From Cannabis sativa (taxonomy: Eukaryota; Streptophyta; Magnoliopsida; Rosales; Cannabaceae): a DNA stretch of 64,000 nucleotides. The notes under the pieces were generated by a model that was not told the origin of the DNA, did no database searches, and saw only the letters and a list, made by a program, of their open reading frames with translations. Below are positions 11,146 to 22,064 of this stretch, in pieces (position 1 is the stretch's first letter; each line of letters starts with the position of its first letter). The stretch is from the NCBI RefSeq assembly GCF_029168945.1, contig NC_083610.1:72593580-72657579 (forward strand). The letters are read 5' to 3'. Made by a program: the position numbers and the translations under genes.

Positions 11146-11892
11146 TGTTGCCCCTGATTTTTCCCAATATACGTGGACCAACCAGACAGGGACACGTGGA
11201 CCCAAAAGATCTTAACACTCAAATTATTAGCTAAGTCTTTATAAAGGCTGGCGTCATCCGGGATCTGCCTCTCGGAGAAGGCATACGAAGTCCCCTATGC
11301 TCCCGGAGGCCTAAGTGGCATCAAAGCATCTCCGCGAGGTGTCAGGCTTCCCCTGAGCAGTCATCTCGCATTTAATGCCGCATGGGAGGAAACGTGTTGG
11401 AACTGCCACACGCAATAAAGTCTGACGACACAACCCCCGATCTGCACCTACAAGGCTATGATCTCTTAAGTCTATTGACGGCTACACTGTGAAGAGTCAC
11501 ATCAGTCAAAAGGCAATAAGGACATTCCACATAAAATCCCTACAGCACCTAGGGATTTGACCATGCATTACCCATGGTATATTCATTGGGAACACCCAAC
11601 TTTATTGATAGTTACAGAAATACATGTACTATGATTCTGGGAATCACCCCACCAAAAACACTATAAATACCCCCTCAAAGCTCATTAATGGGGTCAAGAA
11701 TTTTGGGTTGCATAAGTGCAAGAAGAGTAAATACTCACCAAGAACATTCTCTGTATTAAATTCACTCATAAATACACAGACTCGTGGACTAAGGCTCATT
11801 AACGCCCCAACCACGTAAAAATCCTTCTCTTAACTTCTTACAGCTCTTTAATCTCTTATTATTTTATTGGTTGCCGAAAACCTTGGTCAACA
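11146..11892 (+). mobile_element. Tat 3' LTR (747 bp)
   Basis: The LTR begins TGTTGCCCCTG right after the polypurine tract (GGCTTGGGGGGTAAA) and ends CTTGGTCAACA. The TGTTG/CAACA ends are inverted. A TATA box (CTATAAATAC) lies at 11661-11670, with G-box type CACGTGG motifs upstream near 11190. It shares the segment CCACGTAAAAATCC with the LTR at 16981-17926, confirming that both belong to Tat elements of different families. Confidence 0.85.
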
Positions 11893-12595
11893 ATAGCAAT
11901 TTAAATCAAATAATAGGTTTGTTAAAAAAAGTTTTGAATAAACAATATAAAATTAAACAAACATTGTCCATGTAACAATTGTGAAATAAGATATTAATAT
12001 AATTAAATTATTATTCTTAAACTAACCAACTAAATTTTAAAAATTTAGGGTTGTTAAAACAAACCTTAAAAATCTCAAAATTTAGAAATCAAAAATGAAA
12101 ACTAATTTAAAATATCTAGGTTTATTTGAATTATTTTTATCAAATTAAATTAAATATCAAATAAGATCAATGATTTGAAAGAAAGAATCTTCAATATCAC
12201 TTTTAAATCTTATAATTTAATAAAATAAACCAATTTAAAAATAGATTTGGTTAGATAATTATTATTTTAGGAATAAAATAATAAATAATAATAATTACCA
12301 TAATTATATGTCAAAATATCTCAAATTAAGCATTATTCAAATATCTACAAAAATATCTAAGTTATTTAAATATTTAAAATATAATTTATAAATATCTAAT
12401 AAGTAAAAAAATGATATAGAAAAATATCATTTTAAATTTATAATTTATAAATGATTAAATATTTAACAAAACAACAAATTTTGAATTTCAAAATAGTATG
12501 GTTAGAATATCTATAAAAATATCTAGGTTAATTTTAAATTTATTAATTATTTAATTTGCATATAAGATAATTTTAATATAATATTTCAAATAAAA

Positions 12596-13020
12596 TGGAT
12601 AATTTTAAGATAATTTTAATTTGCTAGAGCCTCTAATGTGCAACAACTTGTCAAATGGATAGGGAGAGCAAAAATTTCAAAATTCAAGAGGGCTATATAC
12701 TGTGTTGCTACTGCTGCTATGGTTTATTGCGCTTGGAAATTGAGGAATTCTGTTATATGGCAGGGTGCAAAGATAGACACAACCCGGTTAGTTGAGGAGG
12801 TGAAATGGAATGTAAAGGCTCGGGTCCAATTTTTGTTCCCAAAGAAGCTCTCAAGTGTAGATAAAGAGTGGTTTTTTGCTTTATAGATAGCATTCATTGT
12901 AAAAACATAGATGGAAAATGATGGAAAGATAAAATTGTATAAATTGAGGCCCTTGTAGTGGGGTGCTCTTAGGATGTAAATATGTTTGTGCAATACAATT
13001 CATTGATTTATCAAAAAAAA
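12596..13020 (+). mobile_element. 5'-truncated LINE tail with target-site duplication
   Basis: The 3' end of an L1-like LINE. It holds the C-terminal end of a decayed ORF2 (readable to the stop at 12886, ending LSSVDKEWFFAL), a short 3' UTR (TTGATTTATC) and a poly(A) tail at about 13013. It is flanked by a 16-bp direct repeat, AATATTTCAAATAAAA, at 12580-12595 and 13021-13036, which I read as the target-site duplication. The 5' junction shows 15 bases copied from the nearby target (TAAGATAATTTTAAT at 12563 and again at 12607). Confidence 0.75.
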
Positions 13021-13832
13021 AATATTTCAAATAAAAAAGATAAAGTTATCTTTTAAATTTAAAATATGTTAAATATCAAAATATCTAATATTATAATTAA
13101 ATAATATATAAATATTAAAGAAATTAACAAATTTTTAAATCTGACCATAATTTAAAATTTAAAATAATCAATTTTTAAATTTAAACCTAAAAATATCAAA
13201 ATTAATAATAATCTATTGAAAAATAAATATTATTAATTTAAAATATGATATTTAAGTTCAAATATATTTAAAAATAAGATTTTATTTTAAATTTGGGGTT
13301 TTAAAATTGGAAAAAATTGGATTTAGGGAAAAAAAATCCCAAAAAAATCAGATTTTTGGGGAAAAATCCCAACAAAATCGGGTTTGGGAGTGTGCTGCCC
13401 AGGAGACGGCACGTGCAGCCTCCAAAGGCTGCAAAAACTCCCTTTGCGCGCGCGGAGGTGAAGGACAGTAGGGTCCCAGGTGCGGCTCGTCTCGGCGCTA
13501 GCAGGATCGTCTGGGCGGATCTGCAGGGTGCTCGCGCGCGTAACCCAGGTTGTCCGAGTGCCTGGTGCGATTGATGCACCCACTCGTTAGCCATGGCACC
13601 CAATTTTACAAAAATCATTACTTCTTCGTTTTTATCGGAATTTAGTTCCGTAAAAACGAAAATTGCTTAATTTTTCACAAGGAATCCAAATAAAATATTT
13701 TCGAAAACAGAAAAAATATTTTTATGGAAAAAATTCTGTACAACACATATATTCATCAAACCACATGAAACCATCCAAATCAACACATAACATCGTTTTA
13801 ATTCATATTTCATGAAAGTAAATCATTACCAT

Positions 13833-13845
13833 GGCTCTGGTGCCA
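13833..13845 (-). promoter_or_regulatory. copia-type primer binding site (tRNA-iMet like)
   Basis: The minus strand reads TGGCACCAGAGCC, close to the usual TGGTATCAGAGCC complement of initiator tRNA-Met. It lies two bases from the LTR edge at 13848. It shows that the LTR at 13848-15725 is a 5' LTR on the minus strand. Confidence 0.8.
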
Positions 13846-13847
13846 GT

Positions 13848-15725
13848 TGTTGGAAATATTTTACCAGGATCTAGATTTACTACCATGTATGTTTCATTAA
13901 CATCCTAATATGAATTCTAAAACAATGAAATAAACACATATAAAGTTTAGGAAACCTTACATTGGGTGCAGCGGAATATAATGACTCCTTCCATTTAGAT
14001 CTCTAGCCCTTGATTCCTTTCTGTAGCAGAGCATCATCAAGATCTGAACCTGGATCTCTTTCTCTCCTTCCTTGATGCTGATTCTCCTTCTTGTTGGTTA
14101 GATTATTCACAATCTTCCACACTATGATTGAGATACCACTTGATGTGTGTGGGCACTACTCTATCACTAGGGTATTTCGAAATTGAAGAGAAGAAAAGAG
14201 AAGAGAGGGGCGGCTAGGAGGCTCAGGTTTTCCTTGAGAAAAATAAGATGCAAGTCTTTAGTTTCCTTAAGCCATCACTTTCTATTTATACAAAGCCATC
14301 TAGGTTTAGGTTAGAATTGTAAGGCATTAAAATAATGAAGAATATAAATGGTAAAATGCTTGCATAGTGGCCGACCATGATATGGTTCGTGGGCCTCACT
14401 TTGCAATTTTGCCATTTTGTCATTTTTCAATCCCATTTTCTCAAAAATATCAATTTTCCAATTTAACCATTTAAATGCCAATTCTAATTATTTAATAACT
14501 AAAAATTAATTATTAAATAATATTGTCATTTAATATATTTATTAATTTAGACATATAAAGTCTCTTAATTAATAAATAAACTTAGAATCTCTTTTCTTTA
14601 CAATTTCGCCCTTGCTTAGTGAAAATTCATAAACTAGACATAGTCTAACTTTAGAATTATAATTGATTAATCAAAATCAATTAACTGAGTCTTACAAGCA
14701 GTATGGTCTCAACTAGTATGGGGACCATGGGCCTATATAACCGAGCTTCCAATAAGTCGAACTGAATTTACCAAGTAAATTCCCTAACTTATTAATTCCT
14801 TATTGAATCCACACTTAGAACTTGGAATTGCACTCTCAGTCATATAGAACGCTTTATATGTTCCACGATATAGATACGCTATTAATTATCCATTGTTATA
14901 ATCCTAATTTGATCAATGACCCTGTAATAGATGATCTACATTGAATAGGAACTAAATTACCGTTACACCTTCAATGTATTTTATCCTATAAATACTTAGC
15001 TCCATATAAATGATATTTCAGCTAAGTAAAATGAGATCTCAACCATTTATCTCTGTTTAGCCAAGCTCAAAGGATATCATCGTTTCACTTCCAAATTCCT
15101 ATAGAAGTTATAGACTCCATATTTATGTTAGCGCTCCCACTCAATTATACTATCATGTTCCCAAAATGTACGTATCACCCTGACTGTTCAAAAGTAGGCT
15201 TAACTAACAAATCAAAGAACATGTATAATACTCTTGAGATCGAACCTAACCATATCAGGATTAAGATCATTTGATCTAGGATCAACAGGTGATATTGAAT
15301 TGAATAGATATTACGGTAAATTTTAACAAATCTAATCAAAGTTCAATATCGGTCCCTTCTGATGTATACTCCATACATCTGATACTGGTAAACTTCGTTA
15401 ATGCCCTGGAAAGGACATAACACTTATCCAAGGTGTAAGAATACTTATCACTGATTATATCATGCCAGTCTAAATCCAGTGAACTGACAAATCAGGGAAT
15501 AAACTTTCGAACATATAATTAAGATTATATTCCACTGTGCTGACAACACTATAATCATTAACAAATTCATATGTTCTAGACTTAAATAGAATTTATACAT
15601 TATATATAAATAATCATGAAATAAATCATGTGAACCATGCAACATAAAATGTTATTTTTGATCTTTATTAATAAGTAAAATTGATTATATTGAAATTAGT
15701 TTTATTTAGGGCACAAAACCCAACA
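13848..15725 (-). mobile_element. Ty1/copia 5' LTR (1.88 kb), Angela-like
   Basis: The LTR begins TGTTGGAAATA and ends AAAACCCAACA, with perfect inverted TGTTGG/CCAACA ends. On the minus strand it opens TGTTGGGTTTTGTGCCCTAA, a start I associate with Angela-type copia elements; that lineage call is tentative. Its outer edge at 15726 adjoins Tat-derived sequence, so this element inserted into the second Tat copy. No other LTR of this family is in the window. Confidence 0.78.
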
Positions 15726-16980
15726 GGCCTCCCCTAAAATTTTTTGGAGAGGTTCCCACCGAACCTATCATTCCCAGAAGCCTGCCTTTGCCAGACAGCC
15801 CAGAGCAATAGATTGGGAACCCGGGGAAATTTCTAGAACAAAGCCTAAAGCAAGAATCCAGAAGTTAAAGCCATTCGGAGTCCTAACAACTCCAAATAAG
15901 TGTGTAGATAATACATTGGCTCACTGTTCATTCAAAAACTCATAATGCCTAGTTCAACCCTAATTCTAAAATTCTAGTGACATGCAAAAATCTACGAAAT
16001 ACAGGCGGTTGACCCTAACTATCCACACAAAATCAGCACTTCCACGACACAAAAAAATTCCACATAATCCTACCCTAGGAATGAAACTCTACAGGCAACA
16101 CTTTACCACTCAAACATACAAGACATCCAGACCTAGCTTAAAATAAGTATTTCTATCTTAGATACAAAATAGAAAATAGTTAAGAGAGCATTGGGATACT
16201 TACTTGTTGTAAGAGTTGGAAAAGAAAGGTTGTTGTGGAAAACTGCCTAGGAATACTGAACCCAGTTGATTACCTGATCGTAGCTGGCCTGAACATCAAA
16301 GATTTTGTCGCTCTAGGGATGGAAAATTTCATCGTCCAACGACTTTACTTCTGCAAAATGGGCTAAATAGAGGTTTAGAAAAATTTGAATCAAGTAGTCG
16401 AAGACCTTTTGCATTCACTATCAAATACGGCGATGAAGTAGAGGTTTTTCAAGAAAAGACAAAGTTTTGGTCTGAAATTCGAAAAAAGGTATATCAAGAG
16501 TCTGAGGTGATGAAAAAATAAGAAATGGGTTTGGTAAATCCATTTATACTTCGACCAAGATCCTTGCGATTTGAATTGAATGACCCAGATCTCTTCCTCC
16601 AAAAGCACACTTTGATCTGATGGATGAGAAGTTGAAAAGATGGAATTTTAAACTCACCCCTGGCATTTATTATTCTTCATTACACACCTCGAGTCTCGTA
16701 CGCATTAAAGGAGGGGTCATTTAAATCATCCTACCATCATTGTAACTTCTCCCAAGGAATGTGCCCCCAGTATGCACGTGTTGTCAAACAACTGTATTAA
16801 AGATGCCACATGCATGCCACACCAATGGTACCTATAATTAATGGCCCTTTCCTTGATGAAAGCTCACAGAATACATCTACGATCCTAGCAATCACCACGT
16901 GTAAAGTATTTATCTCCAAGAGATGGATGAAGACTGCAAGCTCCCAGACCTCGAAGAGTCCCAAAATCTTGGGGGATAAA
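15726..16980 (+). mobile_element. Second Tat element: antisense-gene promoter region, polypurine tract
   Basis: This corresponds to 10200-11145 of the first Tat copy; compare GTCCCCTAACCGCTGG near 10225 with CTCCCCTAAAATTTTTTGG at 15730. No coding exon of the antisense gene remains. Its presumed leader-intron donor (minus strand GTAAGTATCC, G at 16203) and a TATA motif (minus strand TATAAAT, 16542-16548) are present. The polypurine tract CTTGGGGGATAAA ends at 16980. The ORF at 16390-16608 is in this leader and is not supported as a gene. The left boundary is the copia insertion. Confidence 0.7.
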
Positions 16981-17926
16981 TGTTATTCATGTTTCTGAGC
17001 ATATGACACGTGGCATATGAAGGAATGGATTAACCTCATAATCTCGCTAACCAATATCCCCTATTACGATCCTATCACGAAGAAGCCTCACGGAACCAAG
17101 AACAAGCCAAGACTAATGGATAAGTGGGAGTCTACCCTGCCTTATCCAAGCTTCATAGAAGCGGAAGACATAATGTCTCTCCTAAACCCGGAGTGGTCCA
17201 AACATGGAAGGATGCCCAGCTCATACCTAGATGGGTAAGGGCCTATTGTAAATGTCAACTGCCCAAGAGTGTCGCAGACATCTACCTTTGGTACAACTCA
17301 GATTGCCCAATGACAGTTATGCTTTTTCTGACATAGGATCAGATCTTGTCCCCTATGTTCAGGCATGGTAGTACGCACACCTCATCCACCTTTTCACCAG
17401 ACAGATATTACAGGCTTCTACTTTTAAAGGTAAAACCTTTGGATGACACGTCCCCTCTACTTTTAAAGGTTAAACCTTTGAGCGACACGTGTCCATAGAG
17501 TATAAATGGTCCCCAATTGTCCAACTACAGTACGCATGGGCACAATTATTTCCAAGGGACCCAAGCTACCCCATTAGTGGCCTTTGAGCATAAACTCTAG
17601 GCGGGTTATGGGCATGTCCATATATGCCACTTAGTCTATATATACCCTTCTATTTCCATACGAAGGGTCAGAACCTTACATAGCCAAAGCTCTGCCAATA
17701 TTGCTCTAAGTCTTCTTCTTCTTCCAAAGTAACTAAGAGTACAGAGTTAGGGTTTCCTGCCAAATATTGTAAACACATCAAATAAGTCATCAAAGGCTAA
17801 TAGACTGACTCGCAGAGTAAGGTTAATTAACACTTGAACCACGTAAAAATCCCCACCTTATTAATTTTTGTATTTTATTATTTGTTTAGTTCTCAAATAT
17901 TTAGTTTCTCAAAATCTTGGTAAATA
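16981..17926 (+). mobile_element. Second Tat element: 3' LTR (about 946 bp)
   Basis: Begins TGTTATTCATG after the polypurine tract and ends around CTTGGTAAATA, matching CTTGGTCAACA of the other Tat LTR but with a decayed CA end. A TATA motif (CTATATATACCC) lies near 17636. Two near-identical short direct repeats containing TTTTAAAGGT and ACACGT occur near 17420-17490. Small ORFs inside (17017-17336) have no recognisable domain. Confidence 0.7.
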
Positions 17927-18186
17927 TTATTTATATGGTGAAAAAAAAACAGTAAGTAGATGAAAACAATTTTTAATTGCAGCAAAATAGTTGCACAACT
18001 AAAAAACAAAAATGAACAACCATAAATAACTATAAAAAGAACATGTGAAGTTAAGAATATTACTAAATCATTCGTGAGTATCAAAAAAAGTTAATTAAAT
18101 AATTGATGGTAAAAAAGCCAATATAAAACTATGCATAAATAGATTAAACAAACATCACCTAGGATATTTAAGCCTTCCTTTCCTAA

Positions 18187-21100
18187 TCAATCATCAAATT
18201 TTACCTCAAGTTTAGAAGAAACGGGATCAGTAATAGCATCATCAAGAGCATAAAGGCCATTGACATAGGTGAAAATTTTGAATTCCTGCTCATCTCTTGC
18301 TGAAGGAAAGCTTGAAGACAATAACTCCGTTCCAGAGCTCTTCAAATCAGACGAACCAAAATCTACAAAATGAGATTTCAACATAGGGGCACGCTTCCTC
18401 TTGTCAAGAAGAGGAGTACAAGGAAGAGTATCATCCTCCTCTTCCTCAAACACAGTCGCATCTGATTTGTACACTTCATCACCAATAAGGGAAGTGAGAA
18501 CCTCCTGGAAAACAACCACAAAACATTCATACAATGCAACTATATTAAAACCAACAATAATCAAACAACAAATTAAAAATAAAATAAAAAAATAACCATA
18601 AAACCTTAATATTCTAAATAGCCTTCAAACAGTCATGACAACTTCGTCATCCTCAATATCAAGCTGGCATAGGCGCTTAAAAGAATTATCGTCTTTTACA
18701 TTGCCACCTTTTCTCTTAGCATTTTCATCATCCTTCGGCTTATCATTTTCAATCTCTACCACACTAGCATCTTTTTTCTCACTAACATCAACATCTTTCC
18801 TATCACTAACATCATCATCACCAGAACCACCAAGGTCACCACCATCCTCATCAAAATCCTCATTAGCATCAACACTATCATCACTATGGTCTTTTCCAGA
18901 TCCACCAACATTAGAATCATCATCATCATCAGCAGCAAAATCCCTTTTAATGTTTTCAGATTTCTCATCTCTTGTCTCTTCATCATCATCCTTAGATTCA
19001 AAATTTTGACTAACTTTGGATGAATTCACCTATTGAAAAATAATAAATCAACTTAAAAATAATGTAAAAAATACCATACAATGAAGCAATAGATAATACA
19101 TTAAAATTTGATTTAAATGCAACCAATAATACCTCAACAACATGTCAATCATAAATGACGGTAACTTTTGTCTATATATCTTGAATAACAGACAATAAAT
19201 ACTTAAAGTCAACTTTTACAAAGGACCTTAACGCAACAAAGTTATTTGCCAAGGAATTTTGCCTCTTAATAACTTCCTCTACCTTAAACTTCAACAAATC
19301 AATATCATCGGCAACAGACTCTTTGGAAGTAGAACCAAAATCAAAGGTTGATTCAATTGAAGCACGATCATATATCAAATCATCATCAAATAATCCATGC
19401 AAATGAAGAATTTTCTTTCTTCATCAGTAGGACGCATATTCTTCAATTTTAACTGCAAACAAAAATAAACAATAACAATCATAACATAACAAAAAATAAA
19501 ACAAATAACATTAAAGAACCCATGAAACAACTATAAGAAAACTTTATAAAAACTAAACATTACCGTCTTCAGATGCAAATCAAATATCTGCAACCTCAAA
19601 TCCTTTGAAGTTGGTGTTTATGCCTTGGGTGTAACATCATTTGACCAATTCAAAATTCTAAAAATCCTAGATGCAACACGTTTAGAAAAAAAAATTTAAC
19701 ATCTCTGGACAACATTCATAAAACCAAACAATAAAAGTCCATGGACACCCTAAAACTCTATACCAGCCATCATAACTACATTCTCCATTAATCTCATGCC
19801 TTTTTTATCTTAATCCCGTGAGCAAATTTTCTCTTAAATGACTCTAGGGTCAACTCAGACGCGCCCTACCCCAACAAAATTTATCCCACCAACCTAGCTA
19901 ATTCTTTCTTTGGGGTATTACTTAAAAGAAAACAGTGAATAAAGTACAACACAGTCGTCTTCAAGCCCAAAAAAATGTCATCACCCCACCTCTTGGCATC
20001 TTCAATGGACATATGGTCAATTAATTTATTGACAGGAAAATATATATCAATAAGCTTATTTGATTCCTGCCTCATATGACTGCAATCACCCATGTAATCC
20101 AAACTAGTTATCAAATAAAATTCTTCGGCACTAAACCTAATACACTGACCAGAATCTTTTGCCTAAAATTCTTTAGGATTTCCTTGCTGTACATCCCTCA
20201 ACAGAAGACTGTGAACAATTTGTGGATGAAATTTGTACTCAGGAACATCTAAAAAATGACCAAGTTGACTTTCCCGAAACATCTTCAACAAATCCCCATA
20301 AATAGTCGTTAATGTTCTCAATTACACTATAAGTGAAAATATTCACACACTTAGACCTGTAATAATCAGATTGATAGAATTTGTATTCCCAATCCTACAA
20401 ACAAATAGAGAAACCATTTTAAAACTAAAATAACATTATAATTAAACTATAAATAAATCCGGTCGCATATAACAACTACACCAAACAAAAAAAAATAGTG
20501 TATACAATACTTAACAAAATTAGGACAAAACTAAAAATATACTAAATACCATAAAACATAAAAATCAGATAATATACAAATCACAAGGAATGGAATGTGT
20601 TCCACAAGTTAACATATGCACACATAAAAAGTTTTAAAACTATAACGAAATTATAATAAAACTAAAAAACGAAGAGAAAAAATAGAATAACTACACCATG
20701 TCAAAAAAAAAAACATTATATACACTAATTTAGGGAAAATTCCTAAAACATGAAAAAAAAAATCACAAAACACATAAAAAAAAGATAAAGAAAACAAATC
20801 ACTAACAATAAAACAAACATTAAAATATTGCAAAATTGAAAGGAAAAAAAACCTCAAAAGTTAACCTAAACGTAAAAAATGAACACTTAAACAACCAAAA
20901 AATATGTATAACCTATACTAAAATTGAATGGAAAAACACAACCCATAAAAGATAAAATGTTTAAAAGTTATGGCAAAATGAATATGCGACGAAAATAAAA
21001 CCTTATTAATATGATCAGGTTGCTTCTTTTACTTTTTAGCCTCCGGGAAAAGACCATTCTCAGTCTCAACAAATTTTGATTTCTTTTGCGGAGGACGACA

Positions 21101-21250
21101 AACAGATTTTGTAACAGGGCCAAAATCAGAATCATCATCGTTGTCAATAGAGCGTTTACCTTTAGCTTTGTTGGCCCGAGCTTTAACACCCATTTTCACA
21201 GATTTCTTCAACAATGGCGAAGGTGAAGATGAGGACCAAGTCACGGCCAT
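18187..21250 (-). pseudogene. DUF1985-type gene of a MULE-like element, broken
   Basis: A minus-strand, intron-containing gene. The likely start is the ATG at 21248-21250 (MAVTWSSSSPSPLLKK), followed by a basic exon to about 21030. DUF1985 lies at about 20330-19880: RESQLGHFLDVPEYKFHPQ, then HSLLLRDV, a FSAEEFYLITSL motif and LYFIHCFLLS. A TAG replaces the usual Trp codon near 20170, and a stop follows ARLVG near 19878. Left of it are a short coiled segment (19402-19172), a strongly acidic exon (19029-18625, Asp/Glu runs) and a last exon (18564-18187). In plants DUF1985 usually precedes a Ulp1-type cysteine protease in Kaonashi-type Mutator elements. No protease is seen here, and the second Tat insertion ends just left of it. 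The gene is inferred to be inactive. Confidence 0.6.
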
Positions 21251-21491
21251 TATATATAACAGTTTATAAAAGGAAAAAAGAAGATAAAGGAAAAACGTGG
21301 GCAGTTTCAAAGTGGAACGTGCATGTAACGTCCCCGCTTCAAGCCTCCATTGGGTCCTTACACCCACGGAATGAATGGCTCTTATACACGAGTACGCCAC
21401 TCTAACTGCTTCCTGGATTGATGACTGGCCCTACAGACCAACACGAGTGTTTCCAGCGTGCTTTGTCCTCACTCGCACGCTTCCTGGGAAA

Positions 21492-21557
21492 ACTTCCCAG
21501 GAGGTCACGCATCCTTAAAATTGCTCCAGGCCAAGCACGCTTAACTGTGGAGTTCTT
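21492..21557 (-). other. 5S rRNA-like Pol III promoter core in the left Cassandra LTR
   Basis: On the minus strand the box A region reads AGTTAAGCGTGCTTGG (21531-21546) and the box C region GGATGCGTGACCTCC (21500-21514). Both match plant 5S rRNA internal promoter elements except GGATGC for GGATGG. A 5S 3'-end-like ACTCGTGTTGG lies further on, near 21437-21447, after about 48 extra bases. This is not a functional 5S gene. Confidence 0.85.
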
Positions 21558-21814
21558 TCGAGATGGGCTACCGAAAAACAAGATGCACCTTGTTGATATA
21601 GGTAGTACCAATCAATCCATTTAAGTCCTCTTCAACTGTGTAGTCCCATACCTACACAGTCTCAGAATCATCCCACTTGACCTTTCACAGGCGGTGTGGG
21701 ATTGCACAGCTTACCCGGTGTTTCTCCTTACGGATCACGGGACTACTGACTGTCACAATCACCCCCCCTTACGGGGTCCGACGTCCTCGTCGACCACACT
21801 TCCGGCTGGGTCAA

Positions 21815-21827
21815 GGCTCTGATACCA
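21815..21827 (-). promoter_or_regulatory. Cassandra primer binding site (tRNA-iMet)
   Basis: The minus strand reads TGGTATCAGAGCC, the standard initiator tRNA-Met complement. It lies three bases inside the right (5') LTR. Confidence 0.92.
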
Positions 21828-21998
21828 TTTTGTAACGTCCCCGCTTCAAGCCTCCATTGGGTCCTTACACCCACGGAATGAATGGCTCTTATACACGAGT
21901 ACGCCACTCTGACTGCTTCCTGGATTGATAACTGGCCCTACAGACCAACACGAGTGTTTCCAGCGTGCTTTGTCCTCACTCGCACGCTTCCTGGGAAA

Positions 21999-22064
21999 AC
22001 TTCCCAGGAGGTCACCCATCCTTAAAATTGCTCCAGGCCAAGCACGCTTAACTGTGGAGTTCTT
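21999..22064 (-). other. 5S rRNA-like Pol III promoter core in the right Cassandra LTR
   Basis: The same core as in the left LTR, but box C keeps the consensus GGATGGGTGACCTCC (22007-22021). Box A is at 22038-22053. The right LTR is the 5' LTR, the one that would drive transcription. Confidence 0.85.

Larger units (their letters stand above)
3674..11892 (+). mobile_element. Tat-lineage Ty3/gypsy retrotransposon, 5' part removed by nesting
   Basis: This is the 3' two thirds of a Tat-lineage element: pol from mid RT through integrase, a short tandem-repeat block, a long gene on the opposite strand, a polypurine tract and the 3' LTR. Archaeal-type RNase H following the normal one, and extra antisense ORFs downstream of pol, are established features of the Tat group. 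The gag-protease side is separated by the Athila insertion and lies off the left edge. The element itself appears to sit inside the leader of a copia-type element whose LTR is at 13848-15725. The likely right target-site copy, ATAGC at 11893, cannot be verified because the left end is not present. Confidence 0.85.
11893..13847 (-). mobile_element. AT-rich internal leader of a copia-type element (no ORF)
   Basis: About 2 kb downstream (minus strand) of the primer binding site of the LTR at 13848-15725. It holds no gag or pol. A GC-rich part (13380-13580) is followed by long AT-rich sequence with recurring ATATCTA and AAATATCT motifs. It is read as the untranslated leader of a long-leader copia element or of a non-coding derivative (LARD), interrupted at 11892 by the Tat insertion. 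A short LINE tail is embedded at 12596-13020. The small ORFs on both strands at 13301-13618 have no recognisable domain. Confidence 0.55.

Noticed and set aside
13301..13618. ORFs of 85-105 aa on both strands in a GC-rich block
   Set aside because: Inside the non-coding copia leader; overlapping frames are explained by high GC content, with no domain and no start context.
18635..19009. Ser-rich plus-strand ORF (124 aa)
   Set aside because: Shadow of the acidic minus-strand exon of the DUF1985-type gene.
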